From: Vibrio sp. HI00D65
GTDB taxonomy: Bacteria; Pseudomonadota; Gammaproteobacteria; Enterobacterales; Vibrionaceae
Direction of reading: 5' to 3'
Length of the DNA: 64,000 nt
Assembly (NCBI RefSeq): GCF_001635455.1
Contig: NZ_LWEH01000005.1
Location: 1-64,000 of the forward strand
Within the stretch, counting starts at the first letter, position 1. The number at the start of each line of letters is the position of its first letter. The position numbers and the translations under genes were made by a program. The notes below the pieces were generated by a model that saw only the letters and a list, made by a program, of their open reading frames with translations, was not told where the DNA came from and did no database searches. Shown piece by piece: positions 12,242 through 22,625 of this stretch.

Positions 12242-12478
12242 TTAAGCCACGGCGAAGATGATGTATAGACCGATACCAACACCGATCATTGGTACTGCAT
12301 CCACAAGACCCATCATGATGAAGAATTGAGTACGAAGCATTGGAGTAAGGTCTGGTTGACGAGCAACACCTTCAAGGTATTTACCTGCCAAGTTACCAAT
12401 ACCTGACGCTGCACCTGCCGCACCTAAACCAATCAGTAATGCACCTGCTACATATAAAACTGCGCTTACGATATCCAT
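12242..12478 (-). CDS. atpE: F-type ATP synthase c subunit
   Basis: The 78-residue proteolipid ring subunit: two membrane helices joined by the polar loop ARQP. The ion-binding carboxylate is Asp60 in [10 protein letters not shown]. The Gln and Glu-Ser/Thr pattern of sodium-binding c subunits is absent, so proton coupling is expected. A strong GGAGAT ribosome site precedes the ATG, as usual for this highly translated gene. Confidence 0.97.
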   Translation of the reverse strand: MDIVSAVLYVAGALLIGLGAAGAASGIGNLAGKYLEGVARQPDLTPMLRTQFFIMMGLVDAVPMIGVGIGLYIIFAVA

Positions 12479-12524
12479 TTGTATCTCCGATAAATAATTT
12501 GTTGGTTAAATTTTTAGTTATTAA

Positions 12525-13698
<1,174 letters not shown>

Positions 13699-14456
13699 AA
13701 TAAAACCTTATATTTAACAGTGTTAGCTCATATAAAACACAGTTTGAATATGTCTTGCTACTCGCATTTACTTGTTAATAAAATTTTGCTTGTTAACAAA
13801 GATATAATCTTGCTGGTTTTATATCTCCTGACGAAATATAACGATATAAACTAATTCGCTCTCGTTTCGACAAAACATAAACTACGCCTAAAATTATGTG
13901 ATAAAAACGACAAATATCGACATCAATAATTCCATTTTTGAAATGGGTGTTTTTCATTTGTGAAATTAATAATTATGCCACTTTAATCATGAATATTTCA
14001 GATGCTTTATTGATAACTTTTAGTATTAAGAATTGCCTGAATAATTCAGAGTCATGCTAAGTGATCTTAAGGTGGTTAGTTTATACTTTTCATGCACTTA
14101 CTGAGTGTATTTGTAAGGGTGAGAGTCAGGCGGTAGATGTGTTAATTCATCACTACTCGGTTATTTATAACGAGCGGCGTGCGTTTATTTACGCAGAAAT
14201 ATATATTTTTTATCTATTACTCATGAAGCGTGGAAAAACTGTGTCACATCAATGGTTATCCACGTTTTTCTTACTCATCGAGATATTTATGGTTGGTTAG
14301 ATTGGAAGGTGAGGGGAAGAATTGAGAGTGTTAAAACGGTTTTTATTAAGTTCAGACCCTACTTCAGAGCTTGTTGATTGTGGTTGATGCGACCAGTTAA
14401 AGCGTATTCCGCCAGTAACAAATGGCAGTGACGCACTGCCATTTGTTAAATTTTGC
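13699..14456. other. Intergenic region upstream of the atp operon
   Basis: About 750 bp of AT-rich sequence without a convincing gene. It must hold the promoter of the minus-strand atp operon. A possible 79-codon frame at 14061-14300 has no ribosome site or family resemblance. A strong hairpin lies at 14416-14448. Confidence 0.5.
14416..14448. terminator. Perfect 15-bp hairpin after the LysR gene
   Basis: TAACAAATGGCAGTG, a 3-nt loop, then CACTGCCATTTGTTA. It sits 8 bp past the stop of the minus-strand LysR gene, as expected for a terminator, though the trailing U-run is weak on that strand. Confidence 0.65.
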
Positions 14457-15341
14457 TTATGGAGCTTCATAGCTCAGATATTGAATACACAAATCATGAA
14501 AAGCTTGCGCTTGGGGTGAGATAGTACGGTCAGACAGTCGGAATATTCCAATTTGACGCTGTAACGGCGGGTCGATCAAAGGAATCCACAGTAAACGTGT
14601 TTCATTGGTTGGGAAAGCAAGCTTAGGCAGTGTGGTTACCCCAATGCCTAATTCCAAAACAGAAAATAGAGAAGTGATGTTTTCTACCGAATACAGGGCT
14701 TGTTCACTGAGCATACGTGCAGGTGTTGGATCGAGTAGGGTGCAAGTCCCGTTACGAATAAAGGGCTGTTTTAACAGCGTTTGCCATTCGATCCCTTCAG
14801 GTTGAGCGGCGATAGGGTTGTCCTTTAAGCAGACCACACCGATAGGATCGGAAAGAAGTGGGGTGAAGTCGATACTCTCTTCCTCTAAATGGGAGGTATT
14901 GCCTAGGGCGACATCCACCTCTCCAGAAAGTAATCTTGCTTCTACACCTGCCGCATTATCATCAATGAGGCTCACCTCAACGTTTGGGTACTGTTCACAA
15001 AAGGCCCCTAACACGCTAGGGATCAATTTGGCTGCCACCGACGGCACGCTCGCTATTCGAACTCTTCCTTGTTGCCCGGCCGCCGCTGCACGTAAGTCAT
15101 TATCTAATGCTTTGTAAACATTCAAGAATTGGATAATTTTTGGTAGGCATATTTCACCGAAAGGTGTCAGCGTAGATTTGTTGCCTGTTTCAAACAGTGG
15201 CTGGCCGAGTATTTTCTCAAGCTCTTTTATCGAAGTAGAAAGTGCCGCCTGAGAGCGATTGGCTCGGTGAGAAGCAGCTCGAAATCCACCTTCTTCGACG
15301 ACTAAAACAAAATGTTTTAACTGTTGTAGCTTAATACTCAT
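14457..15341 (-). CDS. LysR-family transcriptional regulator
   Basis: A 294-residue LysR-type regulator with a clear N-terminal HTH (LKHFVLVVEEGGFRAASHRA, SQAALSTSIKELEKILGQPLF) and a C-terminal effector-binding domain. It is divergent from the ridA-like gene across about 157 bp, so it most likely controls the RidA, aldehyde dehydrogenase, dipeptidase and BCCT genes. The inducer is unknown. Confidence 0.92.
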   Translation of the reverse strand: MSIKLQQLKHFVLVVEEGGFRAASHRANRSQAALSTSIKELEKILGQPLFETGNKSTLTPFGEICLPKIIQFLNVYKALDNDLRAAAAGQQGRVRIASVPSVAAKLIPSVLGAFCEQYPNVEVSLIDDNAAGVEARLLSGEVDVALGNTSHLEEESIDFTPLLSDPIGVVCLKDNPIAAQPEGIEWQTLLKQPFIRNGTCTLLDPTPARMLSEQALYSVENITSLFSVLELGIGVTTLPKLAFPTNETRLLWIPLIDPPLQRQIGIFRLSDRTISPQAQAFHDLCIQYLSYEAP

Positions 15342-15498
15342 TACTTCGATCCCTCTCTAGCCCTTGCTATACCTTACTTTATGCAAGGTGATAGATTTTA
15401 TTTATCAAATGCACAAAATTTACCGTTAGATTTATCAGGCGTCAAGGTGCAGTATTTAACCATCTTGAAACATAGTTGTTACAAAGTTGGATGAAATC

Positions 15499-15897
15499 GT
15501 GAACGCACAAACTAAAAAACACCCAGTAAAAACCGCTCTTTTTGCTTCAAAAGCACCACTAGAGTGGGCAATCGTTAATAACGGCACTCTATACACGGCT
15601 CAGATTCCAATTGATGAAACGGGCGCAGTAGTAGAGGGCGGTATTGAAGCGCAAACGCGTCAGACTTTTAACAACCTTGTTCATACCTTGGAGTGTGCAG
15701 GCGAATCGATGGATTCTGTACTTCAGGTTCTGATTTACGTAACTGACCGTGAATACCTGAAAACGGTAAACAGCGTATACGGAGAATACTTCAACGCACC
15801 TTATCCTAATCGTGCAGCAGTCGTTGTTGCAGGGCTAGCTAGAGAAGAGATGTTGGTTGAGTTCGTGGTTTATGCATCGGCTTCTCAACCTGAATAA
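15499..15897 (+). CDS. RidA-family (YjgF/YER057c) protein
   Basis: A RidA-type protein, a trimeric enzyme family that deaminates reactive enamine/imine intermediates or, in divergent members, acts in specific catabolic steps. The GTG at 15499 (MNAQTKKHPV) is chosen over the TTG at 15487 because a GGA-containing site lies 8 bp before the GTG and nothing suitable precedes the TTG. The Arg matching Salmonella RidA R105 is present in YPNRAAVVVAGLAREE, as is an acidic residue near the C-terminus. It is the first gene next to the LysR at 15341. The substrate is presumably an imine formed from the unknown amino compound. Confidence 0.88.
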   Translation: MNAQTKKHPVKTALFASKAPLEWAIVNNGTLYTAQIPIDETGAVVEGGIEAQTRQTFNNLVHTLECAGESMDSVLQVLIYVTDREYLKTVNSVYGEYFNAPYPNRAAVVVAGLAREEMLVEFVVYASASQPE

Positions 15898-16081
15898 ATG
15901 GACTGTGAACTGAAGCAATTTGCCAATCTAAGCTGTTTGTCTACGTAGATCTTTACTGATACAAGCGAATAGTTTTACGTCTAGATACAAAATTAATACT
16001 TATTCTCTATATAAATTAACAATTTATTAATTAATCCGATGGTTGCCAGACTCAACCGCAACCTAACGTTACAAGGACAGA

Positions 16082-17545
16082 ATGATGACTCACTTACAGA
16101 ATGTTCAAGCAGAAAACGCACTTTACATTGGCGGCGAATGGCAAGCGGGTGTAAGCACCGTAGCGAACATTAACCCATCAGATATTTCTGAAAACATTGG
16201 CAACTTTGCGCAAGCAAGTGGCGAGCAAGTTCAACAAGCGATTTCAGCGGCAAAATGCGCTCAACCAGAATGGGAAAAAACACCGATTGAACGTAAGCAA
16301 GCCGTGCTTCAAGCCATTGGTGATGAGCTGATTGCTCGTTGCGATGAGTTGGGTACTTTGCTTTCTCGTGAAGAAGGTAAGCCTTTTGCTGAAGGTCGTG
16401 GTGAGATTTACCGTGCAGGTCAGTTCTTCCAATACTTTGCGGCTGAAGTGCTTCGTCAAATTGGCGATAACGCAGACTCAGTACGCCCTGGCGTTTCTGT
16501 TGAAGTGACTCGTGAAGCCGTTGGTGTTATTGGCATCATCTCTCCTTGGAACTTCCCGACAGCAACAGCAGCTTGGAAAATCGCTCCAGCGCTTGCTTTT
16601 GGTAACAGCGTTATCTGGAAGCCAGCAAATCTAACACCAGCAAGTGCCGTTGCGCTTACTGAGATCATCCACCGCCAAGGTATCCCAGCAGGTACGTTCA
16701 ACCTTGTTCTTGGTAGCGGTTCAACGGTTGGGGACGCACTGATCAACTCTAAAGAAGTGAACGGTGTCAGCTTTACCGGTTCTGTTGATACGGGTCGTAA
16801 AGTGGCAGCGGCTACCGCACCAAACTTCGTTCGTTGCCAATTGGAAATGGGCAGTAAGAACGCGCTGGTTATCGCTGATGATGCAGATATCCAAACCGCA
16901 GTTGAAGCAACTATTGCCGGCTCTTTCTCTGGTGCAGGTCAAAAATGTACAGCGTCTTCTCGTCTTGTGGTTATGGATAGCGTTCACGACCAGTATGTTG
17001 AAGCACTGATTAAACGTATGAGTGAGCTGAAAGTGGGTCACGCATTAGAAGAGGGCGTGTTCATGGGCCCAGTTGTTGATGGCAACCAGCTTGAAGCGAA
17101 CCTAGGTTGGGTTGAGAAAGCGCGTCAAAGTGGCGGTGAGCTAGCATTCGGCGGCGAACGCTTGAGCATGCAACACGAAGGCTTCTATATGTCTCCAACG
17201 TTGTTCTTGAACACTAAGAACGATTGGGAAGTTAACCAAGAAGAAGTGTTTGCACCAATGGCAAGCGTGATTCGAGTGGCTGACTTGGACGAAGCGATTG
17301 CAACAACTAACGATACTCGCTTTGGCCTAACAGGCGGCATCATCACTCAAAGCCTACGTACTAGCGCACTGTTCAAGCAACAAGCGCAAACAGGCTGTGT
17401 GATGGTCAACCTGCCAACTGCAGGTACGGATTATCACGTACCGTTTGGCGGCCGCAAAGAATCTAGCTTCGGTCCTCGTGAGCAAGGTCAATACGCGAAA
17501 GAGTTCTACACAGTAGTGAAGACGGCTTACCAGCGGCCTTACTAA
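16082..17545 (+). CDS. Aldehyde dehydrogenase (ALDH superfamily)
   Basis: A 487-residue NAD(P)-dependent aldehyde dehydrogenase. It has the Rossmann part with SPWNFPTATAAWKIAPALA, the general-base Glu in LEMGSKN, and the catalytic Cys in GQKCTASSR. The overall pattern resembles 2-oxoglutarate-semialdehyde dehydrogenases (YcbD-like), which suggests oxidation of a carboxylated semialdehyde. It lies 184 bp after the RidA gene with ACAAGGACAG before the ATG. The specificity is inferred only from similarity. Confidence 0.92.
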   Translation: MMTHLQNVQAENALYIGGEWQAGVSTVANINPSDISENIGNFAQASGEQVQQAISAAKCAQPEWEKTPIERKQAVLQAIGDELIARCDELGTLLSREEGKPFAEGRGEIYRAGQFFQYFAAEVLRQIGDNADSVRPGVSVEVTREAVGVIGIISPWNFPTATAAWKIAPALAFGNSVIWKPANLTPASAVALTEIIHRQGIPAGTFNLVLGSGSTVGDALINSKEVNGVSFTGSVDTGRKVAAATAPNFVRCQLEMGSKNALVIADDADIQTAVEATIAGSFSGAGQKCTASSRLVVMDSVHDQYVEALIKRMSELKVGHALEEGVFMGPVVDGNQLEANLGWVEKARQSGGELAFGGERLSMQHEGFYMSPTLFLNTKNDWEVNQEEVFAPMASVIRVADLDEAIATTNDTRFGLTGGIITQSLRTSALFKQQAQTGCVMVNLPTAGTDYHVPFGGRKESSFGPREQGQYAKEFYTVVKTAYQRPY

Positions 17546-17608
17546 TCGCTCTATATATAAGAATTGGATAGCTCAAGGCATTAAGTCACTCGCTACCCAG
17601 CTATCGAA

Positions 17609-17635
17609 TTGGCCTGAACCTCAGGGTCAGGCCAA
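17609..17635. terminator. GC-rich hairpin between ALDH and dipeptidase genes
   Basis: TTGGCCTGA pairs with TCAGGCCAA around a short inner CC/GG pair. No U-run follows on the plus strand, so it may be an mRNA stability or processing element inside an operon, not a full terminator. Confidence 0.45.
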
Positions 17636-17753
17636 CATTCAAACTCAAACAGAAATAACAGTAGAGAAGTGATTTAACCCATTTTTGAAAACATGTTACT
17701 TGAGCATGTTTTCAAAACCGAGCTTGAACACTGAGCTTTCAATAGGAGTGGTT

Positions 17754-18749
17754 ATGTACCAGCAACGGATTGTTATAGATGGATTGCAATACTGCAATTG
17801 GAACAGAGAATATTTCCAAACACTAAAGGCGAGCGGCATTACAGCAGTTCACGCTACCGCGGTTTACCACGAGACGGCTCGTGAAACCTTATCTCGCTTT
17901 GCAGAGTGGAACTTAAGATTCGAGCAGAACGCAGATCTTATTATGCCGATTCATTCAATGGCTGATGTTGAGACTGCAAAAGCGACCGGCAAAGTCGGTA
18001 TTTTCCTTGGCGCTCAAAACTGTTCGCCAATCGATGATGAGATTGGTCTTATCGAAGTGATGCGTAAGCAAGGTCTTTTGATCATGCAACTGACATACAA
18101 CAACCAGAGCTTATTGGCGACGGGTTGTTACGAGAAGAACGACACCGGTATTACTCGTTTCGGTAAGCAAGCCATCGGAGAGATGAACCGAGTAGGCATG
18201 ATCATCGATATGTCCCACAGTGCCGAGCGCTCAACACTTGAAGCGATTGATTTGTCTTCGCGTCCTATTTGTATCAGCCACGCTAACCCAACATTTGCTC
18301 ATGATGCACTGCGTAACAAATCAAACGATGTGATTAAAGCTGTCACCGCACGTGGTGGCTTAATCGGATTCAGTTTATACCCATTCCACCTACCTAATGG
18401 TAGCCAATGTACTTTAGAAGACTTCTGCCAGATGGTTGCAACTACCGCTGATATGGTGGGCGTAGAACACCTGGGTATTGGCAGTGACCTGTGTTTAAAC
18501 CAGCCTCAAGCCGTTCTTGAATGGATGAGAAATGGTCGTTGGTCTAAAGCGATGGACTACGGTGAAGGTTGTGCGAGTAATTCAGGTTGGCCAGATGCGT
18601 TGCCTTGGTTCTGTGGTAGTTCGGGTATGGAAAATATTTATAACGGATTGATGCGTCATGGCTTTAGTGAGTCTGAAGCCGGGCAAGTCTTGGGAGAAAA
18701 CTGGTTTAACTTTTTGAAAGATGGCCTAGAGCCTCAAAGCCAAAGTTAA
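17754..18749 (+). CDS. Atypical M19 (renal dipeptidase-like) protein
   Basis: A 331-residue protein of the M19 membrane dipeptidase family, read from the ATG at 17754, which follows TAGGAG; an upstream ATG at 17685 lacks a ribosome site. The two C-terminal histidine motifs are present (DMSHSA and ISHANP), as is the Asp of IGSDLC. The N-terminal His-x-Asp metal motif of ordinary M19 enzymes is replaced by DGLQY, and the expected bridging Glu region reads IFLGAQNC. The enzyme may bind one metal or do other chemistry. Comparable proteins sit in betaine and dimethylglycine catabolic operons of Pseudomonas. It lies between the ALDH and the BCCT genes. Confidence 0.85.
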   Translation: MYQQRIVIDGLQYCNWNREYFQTLKASGITAVHATAVYHETARETLSRFAEWNLRFEQNADLIMPIHSMADVETAKATGKVGIFLGAQNCSPIDDEIGLIEVMRKQGLLIMQLTYNNQSLLATGCYEKNDTGITRFGKQAIGEMNRVGMIIDMSHSAERSTLEAIDLSSRPICISHANPTFAHDALRNKSNDVIKAVTARGGLIGFSLYPFHLPNGSQCTLEDFCQMVATTADMVGVEHLGIGSDLCLNQPQAVLEWMRNGRWSKAMDYGEGCASNSGWPDALPWFCGSSGMENIYNGLMRHGFSESEAGQVLGENWFNFLKDGLEPQSQS

Positions 18750-18981
18750 GCTGCGCTTCTTACTAATAGGCATCTAATAAACAGTCTGCTAGATATGTTC
18801 ATTTAGCGAGTACTGCTTCAATCAAAATCACTATTTAAAAGGAACAACGGTCTATTTCGCAACGCGGTAACCCAAACATGGATTAGCCTGCCCAAAACAA
18901 AAAACAATAGGGCAGGTGTTAAATACACCCTTGTAGTCATCATTTTTATGACAGCTGCAAAGAAACCTCTGGAGTCAGAGT

Positions 18982-20589
18982 ATGTCTGATTTAACCAATA
19001 GCGTGAAATCTTCAAGCGTAAATGCGGGTCAAGCACACACAGCAAATAATGCAACAAGCAACACCAACCAGTCTGAATCTACCTCAGACAAATTAGGGTT
19101 ATCCAACCCGGCACTTTGGTACAGTGGCGGTTTTATCGCTCTGTTTGTGACACTGGCCCTATTTGATGGCGAACTGTTATCAACTCTGGTTAACAAGGGC
19201 TTTGCGTGGTCGGTAAAAGTATTCGGTCCTTACTGGCAAATACTACTTCTTTTGACATTTCTTATTGGTCTTGGCCTAGCGGCAGGGCGAACAGGTAAGG
19301 TTATTCTAGGCGGTATCGCGAAACCTGAAATGGATGGTTTCCGTTGGATGGCGATCATCTTCTGTACGCTACTTGCGGGTGGCGGCGTATTTTGGGCTGC
19401 AGCTGAGCCGATTGCTCACTACGTTAGTCCACCACCACTGTACGGTGCACAAGAGAACGCACAGCAAGGTGCTGTGAACGCTTTATCGCAATCTTTCATG
19501 CACTGGGGTTTCCTAGCATGGGCAATCGTCGGCAGCTTAACGTCTATCGTGGTTATGCACCTTCACTACGACAAAAGCTTGCCACTTAAACCGCGTATTT
19601 TGCTTTACCCAGTATTAGGCGAACGTGCACTGAAAGGTCACATCGGCGCTTTGATTGATGCATGTTGTATTGTCGCTGTAGCGGCGGGCACCATTGGTCC
19701 TATTGGCTTCTTGGGCTTGCAAGTGAGCTATGCACTGAATGCACTGTTTGACATCCCTGATGGCTTCACGACGCAGCTTATCATCATCTTGTTCGCTATC
19801 GTTCTATACACATTATCGGCATTGAGCGGCCTTAACCGCGGAATGCAAATGCTAAGTCGATACAACGTGATTCTGGCAATGGCGTTGATGGTTTATATCC
19901 TTATCTTTGGCCCTACAAACTTCATCTTCAATGGCTACATTCAAGGTGTAGGTAGCATGATCGATAACTTCATCCCAATGGCGACATACCGTGGTGACGA
20001 AGGTTGGTTGAGCTGGTGGACAGTATTCTTTTGGGGTTGGTTCCTAGGTTACGGCCCAATGATGGCAATCTTTATTGCACGTATCTCTCGCGGTCGTAGT
20101 ATTCGCCAACTGGTTTCAACCATCAGCTTAGTTGCACCCTTTGTTACTTGTTTCTGGTTCACGATTGTTGGTGGCTCTGGTCTTGCGTTCGAAATCGCAG
20201 ACCCAGGTAGCGTAAGTAAAGCGTTTGAAGGCTTTAACTTACCAGGTGCTCTACTAGCGGTAACTCAGCAATTACCAATGCCGATGCTTATCTCTGTACT
20301 GTTCCTGATCTTAACCACGATTTTCATCGTAACGACTGGCGACTCAATGACTTACACCATCAGTGTTGTAATCAGTGGTGAGACAGAACCGAATGCAATC
20401 ATCCGTACTTTCTGGGGTGTGATGATGGGCATAACTGCGTTGATTCTGATTTCACTAGGCTCTGGGGGTATTTCAGCGCTGCAATCTTTCATCGTAATTA
20501 CAGCGGTTCCGGTATCCTTAATCTTGCTGCCATCGCTTTGGAATGCGCCTCAAATCGCAATTAAGATGGCGAAAGAGCAGGGTCTATAA
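18982..20589 (+). CDS. BCCT-family transporter
   Basis: A 535-residue secondary transporter of the betaine/carnitine/choline family with about twelve membrane helices. A hydrophilic Ser/Asn/Thr-rich N-terminal tail of some 38 residues precedes the first helix. BCCT hallmarks are HWGFLAWAIVG and the signature helix WWTVFFWGWFLGYGP with MAIFIARISRGR. The Trp residues that form the aromatic substrate box in BetP-type carriers are only partly retained there, so the ligand may differ from glycine betaine. It is preceded by CTGGAGTCAGAG. Its neighbours suggest it imports the substrate of the cluster, not an osmolyte for storage. Confidence 0.93.
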   Translation: MSDLTNSVKSSSVNAGQAHTANNATSNTNQSESTSDKLGLSNPALWYSGGFIALFVTLALFDGELLSTLVNKGFAWSVKVFGPYWQILLLLTFLIGLGLAAGRTGKVILGGIAKPEMDGFRWMAIIFCTLLAGGGVFWAAAEPIAHYVSPPPLYGAQENAQQGAVNALSQSFMHWGFLAWAIVGSLTSIVVMHLHYDKSLPLKPRILLYPVLGERALKGHIGALIDACCIVAVAAGTIGPIGFLGLQVSYALNALFDIPDGFTTQLIIILFAIVLYTLSALSGLNRGMQMLSRYNVILAMALMVYILIFGPTNFIFNGYIQGVGSMIDNFIPMATYRGDEGWLSWWTVFFWGWFLGYGPMMAIFIARISRGRSIRQLVSTISLVAPFVTCFWFTIVGGSGLAFEIADPGSVSKAFEGFNLPGALLAVTQQLPMPMLISVLFLILTTIFIVTTGDSMTYTISVVISGETEPNAIIRTFWGVMMGITALILISLGSGGISALQSFIVITAVPVSLILLPSLWNAPQIAIKMAKEQGL

Positions 20590-20618
20590 AGAAACTGTAG
20601 AGATAACGCTCTCTAACA

Positions 20619-20738
20619 ATGAAAGAGAAACAAGGTATTAGCCCTTGGAATAAGGCTGATACCAGATTCCGAAAGGAAGAGAAAACCCGTACTGGTGAAG
20701 ATACATCGGACGGCAAATATTTAGGTCAAGAGATCTAG
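20619..20738 (+). CDS. Possible 39-residue small protein
   Basis: A short frame starting MKEKQGISPWNKADTRF and ending at TAG 20738, in the 296-bp gap between the BCCT gene and the 579-residue protein. It is strongly charged and hydrophilic. No good ribosome site is seen. It may be a real small protein co-expressed with the transporter, or chance. Confidence 0.25.
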   Translation: MKEKQGISPWNKADTRFRKEEKTRTGEDTSDGKYLGQEI

Positions 20739-20885
20739 TCAGGACAAATAATAAGGGGTGAGTTCGCTTACTCCAATAACGTGAAAGCTAACCAACATAC
20801 TGTCGCTATAAATGCTTCAAAAGACAGCAACGATCGGTTCTGAATGGCTAGCAAAACCCTTATAACTACAAAGGTGGTGAGCAAA

Positions 20886-22625
20886 ATGGATGCACATCGT
20901 TCTACCTACACTGAATCAGCACTACGTGACGCAACGGTCGTCATGGCACCGGAAAGACTGGGTGCTATGCACCAAACACGCATCAGCTTCGTAAGAACTC
21001 TGATTCGTAAAATGGCGCAACAGCAATGGAAAGTGACTAAGCATGAGTGGCAATTAGACCCTCAAGGGTATGGTCATGCTATCTATAAGCTACAGACGCC
21101 AAACCATGTTTATCATTTGGTTGTTTTCTGCGATGAGATTGCAGACGACGAGCGAAATGACCGTGTAATTGCTGAAAAGTGGGACGTAACATTTGCTCTG
21201 GTTTTTGGTGATGTGGATGTCGCTCTACTTGAGAGACTTCGTGCGAATGTACCGCTACAAGAAGCAGGCCGTAACTCTAACAATGTGCTTGTTTTAGCGC
21301 GTGCTAACAAAAGCGTACGTGTGTTTGAACACATAGTGAGTCACTTGGCTAAAGGGGCTCAACCAACGCCAAAAGAGTTAGCGGAAGTGGGCTACATCCT
21401 GCGAACCACTGCGGTTTATGGCAATGGTAAGTTCGGTATTGCTGACTTCAAGATCTTAGAGAAGAATCCAGATTTCAATCAGTCGTTTAGCGCTCAAATG
21501 TGTGCGGTATACATGTTGCGTGAATTCAGCTTGGACTGGGTTCATTACCTAGCAGAGCAACAAGGCGGTGAACAAGCGATTACCTTGCATAGAGGCTTAC
21601 AACGCTATCTAGGTGTGGGTAATGCTACAGGTTTAGGCATGGCGCCATTTTTGATTAACCACCCAAGTATTGTCGACCAATGGATGACAACCCGTGAGCA
21701 TGCATTAGCTGACGTGTTGGCTAATCACACGGATACGACGTTGATCAAGCCAATACGTACATTAGTTAAAAAAGCGATTTGTCATTTAGAACAAGTCGTT
21801 ACCATCAATGAAAATCAGCAAGAGCTGAACAAAGCTGCTGTGCATGAGTTGAAGCACGCAGAGCAATCGCTAGAAGCGTCTGTCAGCCAATGTGATACAT
21901 GGGCGCAGTTAGTTGAACAATCTAAGCACATGAGTATGGAAGCCCAAGAAGTCCTTATCTCATGCTTGATGGAGTTGTACCCGGATTTAGTGGACGCCCA
22001 TCAGGAGCAGATGAATTGTAGCGAGACACTGTCACTTCCTAGCGGTAAGAAGATACAAGATCTGTTGGTGATCTTAGAAGAAAAGTACCGTTGGGCAATC
22101 ACAACCGACTTTACTAAAGCAGAAAACAACTACTGGTTCTGGTATCGCTCTCAAGACAAAGAAGAGCCAAGGCTCGGTGTTCGAGGGGAAGAGCTGGGTG
22201 AAGAGCGTGAACTGCCGCTAGATATCGCTCGTCAAGCTTACCGCTTGTACCATGCTTTATTGCAGTTTACGCCGGAGCTCTCATTAGCCGAGTTCTTAGT
22301 AAAACAGCCACAGCATCGTGCTATAGCTCGCCGCGTATGGACACTGGGCAACAAAGCGATGGGGGACATTCAAATGAATGTGCTTCATAAAGCGTCGCTG
22401 CCGATTCATCTGTTACGTTGCAAGTTAGCGATGTTTGGTGCAACTAAGTTTGATCCGCGCTCTGATCGTTGGGTTCGCGTGACTTTCTTCCAAGGGGCGC
22501 CGTTGCTTGACGAAATTCATCAAGACGAGTGGGTATTCCCACTGTTGCCGAGTGAAGCGGAGCTTGCAGGCTCACATAACGTTCCTACACATATCAATGC
22601 TCAACATGGAGGTAAATCGCTATGA
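20886..22625 (+). CDS. Unrecognised 579-residue protein
   Basis: I do not recognise this protein. It is read from the ATG at 20886, which has AAGGTGGTGAG just upstream; an ATG 42 bp earlier has no such site. It is cytoplasmic-looking, with no signal peptide or membrane helix, and has long helical stretches (about residues 295-345). The N-terminal half has a mixed alpha/beta pattern with VYHLVVFCDEI and WDVTFALVFGDVD, and the C-terminal part has FGATKFDPRSDRWVRVTFF. It overlaps the next gene by four bases (ATGA), so the two products are probably made together and may form a complex. It lies directly behind the BCCT transporter. Confidence 0.75.
   Translation: MDAHRSTYTESALRDATVVMAPERLGAMHQTRISFVRTLIRKMAQQQWKVTKHEWQLDPQGYGHAIYKLQTPNHVYHLVVFCDEIADDERNDRVIAEKWDVTFALVFGDVDVALLERLRANVPLQEAGRNSNNVLVLARANKSVRVFEHIVSHLAKGAQPTPKELAEVGYILRTTAVYGNGKFGIADFKILEKNPDFNQSFSAQMCAVYMLREFSLDWVHYLAEQQGGEQAITLHRGLQRYLGVGNATGLGMAPFLINHPSIVDQWMTTREHALADVLANHTDTTLIKPIRTLVKKAICHLEQVVTINENQQELNKAAVHELKHAEQSLEASVSQCDTWAQLVEQSKHMSMEAQEVLISCLMELYPDLVDAHQEQMNCSETLSLPSGKKIQDLLVILEEKYRWAITTDFTKAENNYWFWYRSQDKEEPRLGVRGEELGEERELPLDIARQAYRLYHALLQFTPELSLAEFLVKQPQHRAIARRVWTLGNKAMGDIQMNVLHKASLPIHLLRCKLAMFGATKFDPRSDRWVRVTFFQGAPLLDEIHQDEWVFPLLPSEAELAGSHNVPTHINAQHGGKSL

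Noticed and set aside
12242..12478. Sodium-coupled c subunit
   Set aside because: The ion site is Asp60 in a typical proton-type context; the Gln/Glu-Ser pattern of sodium rings is absent.
14061..14300. 79-codon plus-strand frame upstream of the atp operon
   Set aside because: No ribosome site, no recognisable family and an odd residue mix; most likely chance in AT-rich DNA.
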